Below, piece after piece: positions 46,368 through 55,036 of a DNA stretch of 64,000 nt. The stretch is taken from assembly GCF_003054245.1 (NCBI RefSeq), contig NZ_QBKR01000004.1, positions 62,001 through 126,000 on the forward strand, written 5' to 3'. The translations under genes were made by a program, and so were the position numbers. Position 1 is the first letter of the stretch. The number at the start of each line of letters is the position of its first letter. Source of the DNA: Melghirimyces profundicolus. Lineage in GTDB: Bacteria > Bacillota > Bacilli > Thermoactinomycetales > DSM-45169. The notes below the pieces were generated by a model. It did not search any database. It saw only the letters and a list, made by a program, of their open reading frames with translations, and was not told the DNA's origin.

Positions 46368-46400
46368 TCCTTTCCCCTCCGACGGGAAAGGGGATTTTTT
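46368..46400 (+). terminator. terminator of the YheC/YheD-GNAT operon
   Basis: CCTTTCCC/GGGAAAGG stem with an 8-base loop, followed by GGATTTTTTA, just after the GNAT stop codon. Confidence 0.8.
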
Positions 46401-46770
46401 ATTTGGGGTTGAGCCGGCATTCACCAGCCGTCCGGTTGTGAATCGTCACCTTCTTCCTTTTCAATCTTTTCGAGCACTTTCCGGTATTGGTGTGTCTGTA
46501 CTCCACAACCCCGATGAACGGCAGAAAGGGAAACAGTATAAAAAATACAGTCATTCCGACCTTATGAAAAAAAAGTCCGATCTGACCGGGGATGACAAAG
46601 GACAGAATGATACACCCACCTGGAAATTCGCTTGTTCAGGAATGCTGATAATACGAATCCCCTCTGTGTCTACAGTAAGAAGCTTGCTTTTTCTGTGGAC
46701 TTAGAGGGGATAATATCCATCTTGAGGCTTGTATTCGAGTATATTCTCCAGGTCGCTAAAGGGCACTACA
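46401..46770. other. gene-poor stretch between operons
   Basis: No convincing gene. A 51-codon minus-strand frame at 46399-46554 (MTVFFILFPFLPFIGVVEYR) starts like a membrane helix, and the next frame continues like a charged helix (RKVLEKIEKEEGDDSQPDGW), so a small frameshifted gene is possible. The strong hairpin at 46657-46711 is listed separately. Confidence 0.4.
46657..46711. repeat. long imperfect hairpin
   Basis: A 55-base inverted repeat: outer ATCCCCTCT/AGAGGGGAT, then GTCTACAG/CTGTGGAC and AAGAAGC/GCTTTTT with G-T pairs, so one almost continuous stem. It has no T run and is not an ordinary terminator. It lies between a convergent pair. Confidence 0.65.
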
Positions 46771-47238
46771 TCAAATCTTTCCCCGTGCACGGATGGTTCG
46801 GATGAGGCCTTCACAGCCGGCCTCCACCAATCGATAGGTTTCTTCGAAGTGGCCGGTAAAGTAGGGGTCCGGCACTTTGGTATAGTTGGGATCACCGATG
46901 AAATCGGTTAACCGACAGAACCGCTTGTCCGTATACCCAGCCAGCTGTTCGATGGAAGCCATGTTCTTATCTTCCATCACTACGATGTATTCGAATCGGG
47001 TCAGGTCTTCATTGTTGATCTGCCGGGCTTTGATTCCTTCGTAGGAGATCCCTTGCCGGGCTAGAATGGCTCGTGTCCCGTGATGAGGGGGGGCCCCCAC
47101 ATGCCAATCCCCGGTACCGGCGGAGTCAACGTGAACCTTCTCCTCCAGACCCTGCTGACGGAGTTTGTGGCGTAGGACCGCCTCAGCCATCGGGGAGCGG
47201 CAGATGTTACCCAAACATACAAATAAAACCGATACCAA
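46771..47238 (-). CDS. Low-molecular-weight protein tyrosine phosphatase
   Basis: 155-residue arsenate-reductase/LMW-PTP fold protein. The catalytic loop VCLGNICRSPMAE contains C-x5-R-S at residues 8-15, and the general acid is in VPDPYFTG near residue 125. Such enzymes act on tyrosine kinases of polysaccharide synthesis or on spore resistance and germination targets. TTG start after AGAGGTG. It heads a minus-strand group with the glycosyltransferases downstream (32 bases to the next gene), so an envelope-glycan link is likely but unproven. Confidence 0.88.
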   Translation of the reverse strand: MVSVLFVCLGNICRSPMAEAVLRHKLRQQGLEEKVHVDSAGTGDWHVGAPPHHGTRAILARQGISYEGIKARQINNEDLTRFEYIVVMEDKNMASIEQLAGYTDKRFCRLTDFIGDPNYTKVPDPYFTGHFEETYRLVEAGCEGLIRTIRARGKI

Positions 47239-47270
47239 TCCTTAACACCTCTTTCTGGATTTCCTTCATC

Positions 47271-47951
47271 TTAGACATACGATCGGTAATTCTCGCTTCG
47301 AGCAATGATTTTGCAATATCTCAGCCCTTTTTCATCCTTTTCTTTCCAAGTGTGTGTCCGTTTGTTTTTTCGTCTGATGGAAACATAATAATATCTATCT
47401 GTTGAGTAAATCTTATATCCTTTCCTGCGAAGCCTTTGTTGAAATATGATGTCTTCACCCAGCGTTCGTGCTGGAAACTGTACATGAGGAAACACATTTT
47501 TTTTAAATACAAACGTGCCCCCGCCTACATGATTTGTATACCGGTTTTGTTTATGGGGTCTAAATACAGCGATCAGCTTTTTTCCTTCAAAATAGGTGGT
47601 ATGTGCGTCTTTCCCTACCAATGAAGCGCGTGTGGTTTTTAAAGCATGCACTGCCTGAGTTAAATATTTTGGTGCGTAGTAATCATCGTCATCAAATTTT
47701 GCGATGAAGGAATACCTGGCTTTTCTGATCCCGAAATTAAGACACACCCCCAAAGGGACCCCTGGTATTTGATAAACACGAACATTATTAAAATTTTTCG
47801 CCATCTGCAACCATCTGTGGAGGTCCATGTTTTTTCGGTTTAAGATAATGATCAGCTCTTTTTTCTTAAACATTTGTCTGGCATAGTTCTCGTAAACATT
47901 GTGTATTTGATTGGGCCTTATTGTACAGGTGATCACCGAAACGCCTTCCAT
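47271..47951 (-). CDS. Family 2 glycosyltransferase (intact duplicate)
   Basis: 226-residue short GT-A glycosyltransferase. N-terminal VSVITCTIRPNQIHNVYENY, the nucleotide-sugar/metal segment FIAKFDDDDYYAPKYL with its Asp run, and acceptor-domain VGGGTFVFKKNVFPHVQFPA, ending in a basic tail. ATG after AAGGAG. It is a tandem duplicate of the gene just upstream (about 75 percent identical by eye) and is the intact one. Low GC compared with the flanks suggests transfer. Confidence 0.88.
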   Translation of the reverse strand: MEGVSVITCTIRPNQIHNVYENYARQMFKKKELIIILNRKNMDLHRWLQMAKNFNNVRVYQIPGVPLGVCLNFGIRKARYSFIAKFDDDDYYAPKYLTQAVHALKTTRASLVGKDAHTTYFEGKKLIAVFRPHKQNRYTNHVGGGTFVFKKNVFPHVQFPARTLGEDIIFQQRLRRKGYKIYSTDRYYYVSIRRKNKRTHTWKEKDEKGLRYCKIIARSENYRSYV

Positions 47952-48669
47952 CTACATTAACTCCTTTTTTGCATAAGATTTGTAATCCACTGTGCGGGAA
48001 ATGATTTTACACTCTCTCAGCACTTTCTCATCCGTTCCTTTCCACGTGTGTGTCCGTTTGTTTTTTCGCCTGATGGAAACATAGTAATATCTGTTAGTTG
48101 AATAGATCTTATATCCTTTCTTGCGAAGCCTTTGTTGAAATATGATGTCCTCACATAGATTTCGATCTGGAAACATAACATAAGGAAAAACATTTTTTTT
48201 TGAATACCATTGTACCCCCGCCTAAATGAGGTCCAGGCATCTTAATCTCATACAAAAATTTGCTTTCATGATGGGGTTTCCTGATGGCGAGTGTTTTCAT
48301 ATTTTTGAAATAGGTGACAGTTCCCCCTTTCCCTACCATTGAAGCGTTCGTTGTTTTTAAAGCATGCACAGCTTGATTTAAATATTCTGGGGCATAGTAA
48401 TCATCATCATCAAATTTTGCGATGAAGGGGTATCTTGCTTTTCTGATCCCGAAATTGAGACAGGCTCCCAATGTAGCCCCAGGTATTTGATAAACACGAA
48501 CATTCTTATATTTTTTTGTTACCTGCTGCCATTGGAGGAGGCTCATGTTTTTTCGGTTTAAGATAATGATCAGCTCTTTTTTTCTAAACATTTGATTGAC
48601 GAAATTCCTGAGAATATTGTGTATCTGATTTGGCCTAATCGTACAAGTGATCACCGAAACACCTTCCAT
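47952..48669 (-). pseudogene. Family 2 glycosyltransferase, frameshifted duplicate
   Basis: Paralogue of the gene at 47271. The first 165 codons or so (48669 down to about 48190) read like the intact copy through GGGTMVFKKK, then the frame breaks; the rest (CEDIIFQQRLRKKGYKIYST to the end) continues in another frame. The break is in a run of nine A on the coding strand at about 48193-48201; the intact paralogue has eight A at the same place. So a one-base insertion, a slippage site, or a sequencing error. ATG after AAGGAG. Confidence 0.85.
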
Positions 48670-48809
48670 TTTATTTAACTCCTTCAGATGTTAGTTAATG
48701 GCTTCACACCCTCAGTATTATCGGATTGAATCTGTCGGTCCGGATTGCTCGCGCAGTATGCTGTTGGATAGTTGCCGGCAGAGAGCTGTGCGTATCGGAA
48801 ACAGCAGGT

Positions 48810-49889
48810 TCAGATTCCCCATTGTATCGGTAGACCCGCTTCACTCCAAAAGACCTCCTCCCAATACCTTGTCATCCTGGTTCCCCATTGAACACACAAC
48901 TCTGAGGAATGAATGGGAATCTCTTTTGCCACCTTTACTGCCAAATAAGGCAGGTTAACGCCGGCCGCTGTGCAATGTACAATGGTTCCTTGTATCCGGG
49001 GATTGATTTCGATAATTTTAGGTTGTGTGTCTTTATCCCTACATATTTGCACGCCGATATTCCCATGCAAACGAAGTTCTCTGACAATACGCGAAGCATA
49101 AGCAATCACATCATCTTCTTTAACGATTGTACTTTTGACGGAAATCCCGTTGACGATCGCTTCCCTCAACCTTGGAATCGCAATAATGACTTCCCCGTCT
49201 CTGGCCAATAGATCAATACTGTATTCTTCACGGGGAAGATATTCCATGACAATCGTCTCCGGAATCACCGAGCAATCGCTCAAAATACGAAAGAGTTCGT
49301 GATCACTGATATACGCGGAATTGGGCTTTTCATTGAAGAGTGGATTCAAACGATTTTTTTGCGTATCGAGAATGCGAAATCCCCTGCTTCCATCGGAAAC
49401 CACTGGTTTAAAACATACTGGATGATCAGGGTATCCCAATTCATACAGCGCTTTGCGTAATCCTTCCACTGAATTGACAATCACAGATCGGGGAGTAGGA
49501 ATCCCTTTCTTCTTCAGGGTGTGGATTAAGGTTCCTTTATTCATCACTTGCATCACACGATTGTATTCGGAAACGGAAACTACGGTCCCTATCTCCTTGA
49601 AACGGTGGAGATACTTTGCAAACCGGGGTAACTCCTTGGATACCAAAGGGAGAATGATATCCACGTTCTCAGCTGAACACAAACTTATAAGTCTTGGAAC
49701 AAAGTCAGGTTCCGCGGCCTCGGGGCCGATGAAAAATTTGTCAACCATGACCTGGCCGACCGCATGGGGATTTATATCGATCCCGATAATACGAAAATCA
49801 TATTCCTTGACGGCCCGCAGAGATTTAATCACTCCTGGAGCTCCTGGGGAACCCACCCCCGTCAGGAGAACCGTCATCGGTTTTGGCAT
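48810..49889 (-). CDS. PylC/CarB-like ATP-grasp enzyme
   Basis: 359-residue ATP-grasp protein: pre-ATP-grasp Rossmann part with VLLTGVGSPGAPGVIKSLRA at the start, an ATP-binding Lys in CFKPVVSDGSRGF (near 165), and the metal ligand segment PKIIEINPRIQGTIVHCTAA. This layout is that of carbamoyl-phosphate synthase large-chain-like and PylC-like ligases, often in spore or capsule glycan loci. It is unrelated in detail to the YheC/YheD proteins. ATG (MPKPMTVL) with AGGGGGA upstream. It is the first gene of the minus-strand group that leads to the glycosyltransferases and phosphatase. Confidence 0.82.
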   Translation of the reverse strand: MPKPMTVLLTGVGSPGAPGVIKSLRAVKEYDFRIIGIDINPHAVGQVMVDKFFIGPEAAEPDFVPRLISLCSAENVDIILPLVSKELPRFAKYLHRFKEIGTVVSVSEYNRVMQVMNKGTLIHTLKKKGIPTPRSVIVNSVEGLRKALYELGYPDHPVCFKPVVSDGSRGFRILDTQKNRLNPLFNEKPNSAYISDHELFRILSDCSVIPETIVMEYLPREEYSIDLLARDGEVIIAIPRLREAIVNGISVKSTIVKEDDVIAYASRIVRELRLHGNIGVQICRDKDTQPKIIEINPRIQGTIVHCTAAGVNLPYLAVKVAKEIPIHSSELCVQWGTRMTRYWEEVFWSEAGLPIQWGI

Positions 49890-50058
49890 TTGCAATATCC
49901 CCCTGTTCGGCTCATAGTACATACTCATGGTACATAATAGAAAAAATATCAGATGTTGATTGGACTACAGTTAATTTGGTTTATTAACCAGGGCATTTCT
50001 AACACACCATACCCTCGTATTCGCAATATATTATTGTAATAGAATCGGGGGTGAAAAG

Positions 50059-50757
50059 ATGGGAGCAATCCAATACAACCAACAAAAAGTGCTTATTTTA
50101 GCCCCTCATGCAGATGATGAAATCATCGGATGTGGGGGAGTGATTCAAAAATATTTAAAGAGTAACAGTATCGTCCGGATCGTTATTGCGTCGTTCGTTA
50201 AAGGGAAAAGCCAAAAGTATGATACAGATACAAATAAATATGTAATTTATGATGGCAATGTCCGTTTAAATGAATTGAACAAATCACATGCCATATTGGG
50301 GATTAAAGATTACTGCTTTTTATATACAGATGAGGAAACAGAACAGTATCACAGTCGGTTGGATATGATTCCCAGAGTTGAATTGGCATCCAAGATAGAA
50401 AAAGAAATCGAAAGCTTTCATCCCACTGTGGTTTATATCCCCAGCAAAACAAAACATCAGGACCATACCGCTCTTCATCGAGCTGCCTTGACGGCAACCC
50501 GACCCTATTATTGGAACGGATCGGTCATTATTTATGAAACGGACGGAGAGATTGGTTTCCAACCTCATCTGTACATCCCGATGAGTTCAGAGGAAGCAGA
50601 AAAAAAAGCAGACGCATTAAATATATATAAAACTCAATTGGGAACCAAGCGACATCCCATCAATCCGGAGTCTCTACTGACCAAAGCGAAGTTCAGGGGA
50701 CAGTCGATTTACCGTGATTATGCGGAAGCATTCCAAATTTTCAGGCTGCATGGATAA
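50059..50757 (+). CDS. PIG-L/LmbE-family deacetylase
   Basis: 232-residue zinc amidase fold. The metal motif LAPHADDEIIGCGG (Pro-His-x-Asp-Asp at about residues 15-19) and the HQDHTALHRAALTA third ligand region are clear. Family members remove acetyl from N-acetylglucosamine-type sugars in glycolipids, mycothiol and bacillithiol precursors. Placed between an ATP-grasp enzyme and a glycosyltransferase it may deacetylate a sugar, giving an amine for ligation. GGGGGTG precedes the ATG. Low-GC codon use, like the island around it. Confidence 0.9.
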   Translation: MGAIQYNQQKVLILAPHADDEIIGCGGVIQKYLKSNSIVRIVIASFVKGKSQKYDTDTNKYVIYDGNVRLNELNKSHAILGIKDYCFLYTDEETEQYHSRLDMIPRVELASKIEKEIESFHPTVVYIPSKTKHQDHTALHRAALTATRPYYWNGSVIIYETDGEIGFQPHLYIPMSSEEAEKKADALNIYKTQLGTKRHPINPESLLTKAKFRGQSIYRDYAEAFQIFRLHG

Positions 50758-50980
50758 CCAAGAGCACACTTAATATACTGAAAGATTTAAGCCTTCAGGG
50801 GGTAATGGAGTGAACAGCCGCGTGTTCCTCGAAACATATGCTAATGTCCACCTTTAATCCAAAGGGCTGTTCCGACATCTCTCTAGCAGAGGGTTGGGTG
50901 TACCGTGGGGCACATTGGCTGGCCAACTCCACCACGGTCGCGATGTCCCCCTTCGAAATGGGAACCAGCAGGGATCATTT

Positions 50981-52144
50981 TTAAGTGCGTCCTTTGCTTG
51001 ACGAATGGATTCGGTAATAGAATCTGGCGTACTGACGGGCGGTATGATCCCATGAAAAACTGCGTTCAGCCAAAAGACGGCCATTTCTGCCCAGCCGCTC
51101 TCTTAAAGCGGAGTTCGCCGAAAGATGCAGGATGGCGTCTGTTAACTCATGTTTTAAACGAGAGGGTTTGATCAGGATGCCGTTCACTCCTGTTTTTACC
51201 GTTTCCCGAATACCGCCGATGGCGGTGGAGATGACGGGCTGGCCCGAAGCCATCGCCTCCAAATTCACCAATCCCAAAGCTTCCGGTCCGATTGAGGGAG
51301 TGACCACCAGGTCCGCCAATGCGTAATACCGGGGCATCTTCGTTGGATGGATGGTTCCGGTGAACCGGACGTGCGGGTGGATCGACCGCGCCATCTGTTT
51401 CAATTTCCTCACATACCGCGTTTCCCTGTTTGAACCATATCGGCTCCCGCCGGCCACCATGCAGAGAATCCGTGGATCCTGTTTTACCGCTTTGATGATG
51501 GATTCCAGCAATAGGTGGACGCCCTTGATCGGAATCAGCCGGCCCGCGAACAGAATCACGGTCCGACCCGTTACAACGAAGCGGGAACGGAGGCGGCAGC
51601 GAATGCGTTTTCCCTTCTCGCTCCAACGAGATATATAATCTCCTGTGTCCACCCCCAGATGCACGGGGCGGACGGGGGTGGACGTCCTGTAACGGGACAA
51701 GAGGAGTGACCGGAGATAATGGCTGTTGGTCAGGATGAGATCGGCGCTGTTCAGACAGTCTTGTGGTTTCCGACCTCCCAACGCGAGGGGATTCAAAAAC
51801 AATAGGGAATGCATACCGAGCAAAACGGGGCAGGGCAACCGTTTTTTGAGAAGAGGGACGAACGCAGGCCGGTTCTCCACCTGGACGATGTCATGGGGGA
51901 ACTTTTTCAGATACCGAATGCAGGAATGAAGATAACTTCTTTGCGAGGTGTCTTCCAACCGGATATACGTGACGCGATTCCTTGTCTCCTTGTCTTTCAA
52001 CCCGGGAAAACGTTTTCCCAGTACCGTTACGTTCCAGTGTGCAGGCAATCTGCCCGCAATATTCGTGATCGCCGTTTCCACTGAACCACCGCCATATTGA
52101 ACCGGGACGGGGAAACTTCCCGGACTGATGAAAGCGATCCGCAT
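50981..52144 (-). CDS. CotSA-like family 4 glycosyltransferase
   Basis: 387-residue GT-B glycosyltransferase. N-terminal MRIAFISPGSFPVPVQYGGG, then the acceptor domain and the donor domain with LFAGRLIPIKGVHLLLESI and the donor-binding signature PSIGPEALGLVNLEAMASGQ, where the EALG-x6-E pattern is seen. The overall pattern resembles the B. subtilis spore-coat protein CotSA. ATG after GGGAGGAG; a long in-frame upstream extension is not coding. Divergent from the fifth YheC/YheD gene. Confidence 0.87.
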   Translation of the reverse strand: MRIAFISPGSFPVPVQYGGGSVETAITNIAGRLPAHWNVTVLGKRFPGLKDKETRNRVTYIRLEDTSQRSYLHSCIRYLKKFPHDIVQVENRPAFVPLLKKRLPCPVLLGMHSLLFLNPLALGGRKPQDCLNSADLILTNSHYLRSLLLSRYRTSTPVRPVHLGVDTGDYISRWSEKGKRIRCRLRSRFVVTGRTVILFAGRLIPIKGVHLLLESIIKAVKQDPRILCMVAGGSRYGSNRETRYVRKLKQMARSIHPHVRFTGTIHPTKMPRYYALADLVVTPSIGPEALGLVNLEAMASGQPVISTAIGGIRETVKTGVNGILIKPSRLKHELTDAILHLSANSALRERLGRNGRLLAERSFSWDHTARQYARFYYRIHSSSKGRT

Positions 52145-52325
52145 ATAGCCGTCTCCTCCCCCTGGGAATTTCCTGTATTGTATGTGGCGACCAAATCGGT
52201 TGTTCACACCGGCGAATCCCCCAATTGAACGGCCATTCTCCCTTTTTTGGACGGAAGTCCAGGCATCCTCCCTCCCTGGTAATATAATAAGTATCAATTT
52301 AGTCTGATGGGGAGAGGGTACTGGA

Positions 52326-53390
52326 ATGAACCGTTCAAAAAACGTGGGAATTTTGTTGTCGTCACAACTATTGCACCGCATTCGCGCCGATCTTGCCACG
52401 CATGAACGGGCGAAACTCTATTTTCAGTTCGGGAAGCGGCTAGGGTTGCAGCCCATACTCTTTGACCTCAGGGGTCTTGACCTGACGAACCGCCGGATCA
52501 GGGGCTATGTCTGGCATCCGACTTTCCGGAGTTATATTCCTGTTCACCGTCCTCTTCCCCCTGTTGTGCACAGCCGTGTGCTGGGGTATTCGCGGAAGTT
52601 GACCCGTCTCTCACAGAAGATGGGGAAGCGGTTGTTCAACCCACCGGTCCGACGCGATAAAGTATTCATTCATCGATTACTGTCCCGAAATACAACGGTT
52701 CGGCCCCATCTACCAGCTATGATACCGTTAACGGAAACCACGAAAGCAGTCACGTGGATCGATAAGTACCCTGTGGTTTTTATCAAGCCTGTGATCGGCT
52801 CACTGGGTCATCACATCATCCGGATCGAAAATATGGGGAAGAAATCCTTTCTTGTTCATCCATATAGAGGCAAGAAAACCCGGATGTCCGCCTCCGGATT
52901 GGCCCGATACCTGGGAACCCTCAAACAACGACGCTACTATATTCAGCAGGGTATACCGCTGGCCCGTTTCAACGGGGCTCCTTTTGACTTTCGGGTTTCT
53001 GTTCAGAAAGGGCGTTTCGGAAGATGGGAAATCAGCGGGATCGCGGCGAAAGTGGCCAGGGAACAAAGCCATATGACTAACATAGCCCAAAACGGGAAAG
53101 CGATGAGGGCCTGGACCGCGCTCAACCGTTGCTTTCCTAAGCAACGAATCCAAGCCATCCTCAATCGGATTTCCCACCTCTCCATAGCAACCTGCCAAGA
53201 GTTGGAGAAAACCTGGCCCGCATTCGCTGATGCCGGGTTAGACGTCGGGATCGATCAAAAGGGGCGCCCCTGGTTAATCGAAGTCAATTTTCGTGATTTA
53301 CGCATCATTTTCCCATTAGCCGGTGACAAAAAAATGTTTCATAGGACGTATCTTAATCCCCTTTATTATGCTGCCTTCCTCCGCCATTAA
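52326..53390 (+). CDS. YheC/YheD-family ATP-grasp protein 5
   Basis: 354 residues, the short form without the N-terminal beta domain. Starts VGILLSSQLLHRIRADLATH. ATP-grasp signatures: FIKPVIGSLGHHIIRI, FDFRVSVQKGRFGRW and PWLIEVNFRDLR. The loop has His-His in place of the second glycine, and the usual N-(S/A)-K-P after the metal Glu is N-F-R-D, so activity or substrate may differ from the four clustered copies. GGGGAGAGG precedes the ATG. It is monocistronic and divergent from the CotSA-like gene. Confidence 0.86.
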   Translation: MNRSKNVGILLSSQLLHRIRADLATHERAKLYFQFGKRLGLQPILFDLRGLDLTNRRIRGYVWHPTFRSYIPVHRPLPPVVHSRVLGYSRKLTRLSQKMGKRLFNPPVRRDKVFIHRLLSRNTTVRPHLPAMIPLTETTKAVTWIDKYPVVFIKPVIGSLGHHIIRIENMGKKSFLVHPYRGKKTRMSASGLARYLGTLKQRRYYIQQGIPLARFNGAPFDFRVSVQKGRFGRWEISGIAAKVAREQSHMTNIAQNGKAMRAWTALNRCFPKQRIQAILNRISHLSIATCQELEKTWPAFADAGLDVGIDQKGRPWLIEVNFRDLRIIFPLAGDKKMFHRTYLNPLYYAAFLRH

Positions 53391-53586
53391 GCGGCTAGCT
53401 CGGAGTCAGTACAGACCCACAGCTTGATTAACACCAAACTGGAAAACCTACTGCCCATGATCGACAGCTAGACCTCTTCTGTCATCAAATCCATGATGGA
53501 ACCGGTATTTTACCCCAGTGCAAGAGTCCTTTGTACCACCATGGTGGATTTTTGGACAAAACGGATGAATCCTCTTGAAAAAACAG
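53391..53586. other. degenerate coding remnant, unidentified
   Basis: One plus-strand frame reads SVQTHSLINTKLENLLPMID, a stop, then SSVIKSMMEPVFYPSARVLC and on to about 53606. It looks like the worn end of a lost gene. No family recognised. Confidence 0.25.
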
Positions 53587-53618
53587 CACCCCCGACAAGG
53601 TTTTAGTCTTGTCGGGGG
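53587..53618. terminator. terminator between YheC/YheD 5 and the desaturase
   Basis: Perfect 12-bp stem (ACCCCCGACAAG and its complement) with an 8-base loop; the following GATTGTTCTT is only moderately T-rich. Confidence 0.6.
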
Positions 53619-53725
53619 TCGATTGTTCTTCTGTGTTTTTCAAATATCGGTTCGTACGTACCGCATTCTTGGCCCTTCTCTCAAAAAGGGATCATTCGTT
53701 CTTAGTACTCCGCTTCGTTTCATAT

Positions 53726-54754
53726 TTATCCCGTTGTCCTGTTTTCTTCGGCTTTCAGGAAACGCTTGATGTACCCGAATCCCATCAACTTCTTGCGATT
53801 TTCGTCCCATATGCGGAAGTTGAGAGATTTCAGACTGGATAAAAGCGTAATAGAATTCACACTCTGGAACATCGTATTCTTTTTGTGAACATGGTGCAGG
53901 TAGTAGTTCGGAACCCGGGGGCTCAAATGGTGAATATGGTGGAAGCCGATGTTTCCCGTGAACCAATGCAGGATCTTCGGCAGCTTATAGAAAGAGCTCC
54001 CGCGGAGCGCCGCCTCCACGTAATCCCATTTTTCGTCTTTCTCGAAATAGGTCCCTTCAAACTGATGTTGAACGTAGAAGAGCCAGACACCGGCCAAACC
54101 CGAAATCAGAAAGATGGGTCCCTGAATCAACAGGAACTCTTTCCAACCGATGCTCCAACAAAGCAACCCGGCGACAGCGGCGATTCCGAGATTGGTGATA
54201 TAGGTGTTCATCCGTTCCTTCCTCCGGGCTCCCTTTCGGTTGAACCGGTATTCAATGAGGAAAAGATATGTGGGCCCGAGACCGAACATCACCAACGGGT
54301 TCCGGTACATGCGGTAAGCCATTCGCTTCAGCCGCGGCAATGCCAGATATTCCTCGACTGTCAACGTCCAAATATCCCCCGTGCCGTGCCGATCCAGGTT
54401 ACCGCTGGTAGCGTGGTGGACGGAATGACTGTGCCGCCATTGATGAAACGGACAGCAGGTCAATATTCCGGTAAGCGTTCCCAACACCTCGTTCGCCTTC
54501 CGGTTCGGGAAGAAGGAACCGTGACAGCAGTCATGAAAGATGATAAAAATCCGGACCAACAAACCGGCTGCCAAGCAGACCGGGACCAAGGTAAGCCAAT
54601 AGGACACCGAAAGACTCAAATATGCAAGATACCAAAGCAGAAAGAAGGGAACGATGGTATTGATCACTTGCCAAACACTTCGCTTCACATCGGGCCTCAT
54701 GTAAGGAGCGATGATTTTCCGCCAGTTTTCATTCCGGTTGTTTTCTTTATCCAA
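53726..54754 (-). CDS. Membrane fatty acid desaturase
   Basis: 342-residue integral membrane diiron enzyme. Three histidine boxes are intact: HDCCHGS (about 74-80), HSVHH (about 110-114) and HHIHH (about 272-276). Several hydrophobic segments lie between them. Introduces double bonds into phospholipid acyl chains, like Bacillus Des. A TTG start eight bases after GGAG is chosen; another TTG seven codons upstream has no site. Expressed opposite to its neighbours; cold or membrane-fluidity control is usual in the family but no DesR-like site was seen. Confidence 0.9.
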   Translation of the reverse strand: MDKENNRNENWRKIIAPYMRPDVKRSVWQVINTIVPFFLLWYLAYLSLSVSYWLTLVPVCLAAGLLVRIFIIFHDCCHGSFFPNRKANEVLGTLTGILTCCPFHQWRHSHSVHHATSGNLDRHGTGDIWTLTVEEYLALPRLKRMAYRMYRNPLVMFGLGPTYLFLIEYRFNRKGARRKERMNTYITNLGIAAVAGLLCWSIGWKEFLLIQGPIFLISGLAGVWLFYVQHQFEGTYFEKDEKWDYVEAALRGSSFYKLPKILHWFTGNIGFHHIHHLSPRVPNYYLHHVHKKNTMFQSVNSITLLSSLKSLNFRIWDENRKKLMGFGYIKRFLKAEENRTTG

Positions 54755-55036
54755 AAAATCCTCTCCCTGATTCAATGATGGAATCTATTTCCATCTTTTC
54801 TTTTTTCTCGCAGCTGGATGACCGTTAACCCAGTGAACAGGGACAGTATAGCACAAATCGCGGTATCTACCCATCCCGCGTTCACTTTTTGTGGGTCGTC
54901 ACTTTCCCTTCGACTCCCCCCGACTGAGCTTCACTCCCTCTTTTCCCTGCCTTCAGCAGAAGCCCAGTTTCGCTTCTTCGGGTTTCCGCTTTTATGCATG
55001 ATGAATATACCTATTCAGAGAGCACATAGGAAAGGG

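Noticed and set aside
46399-46554. 51-codon frame between the ATP-grasp operon and the phosphatase
   Set aside because: No good ribosome site and it overlaps the terminator of the operon; only mentioned as a possible frameshifted small gene.
54818-55036. 73-codon upstream extension of the decapeptide-repeat protein
   Set aside because: Lacks a ribosome site and its composition differs from the protein; the start at 55037 or 55046 fits better.
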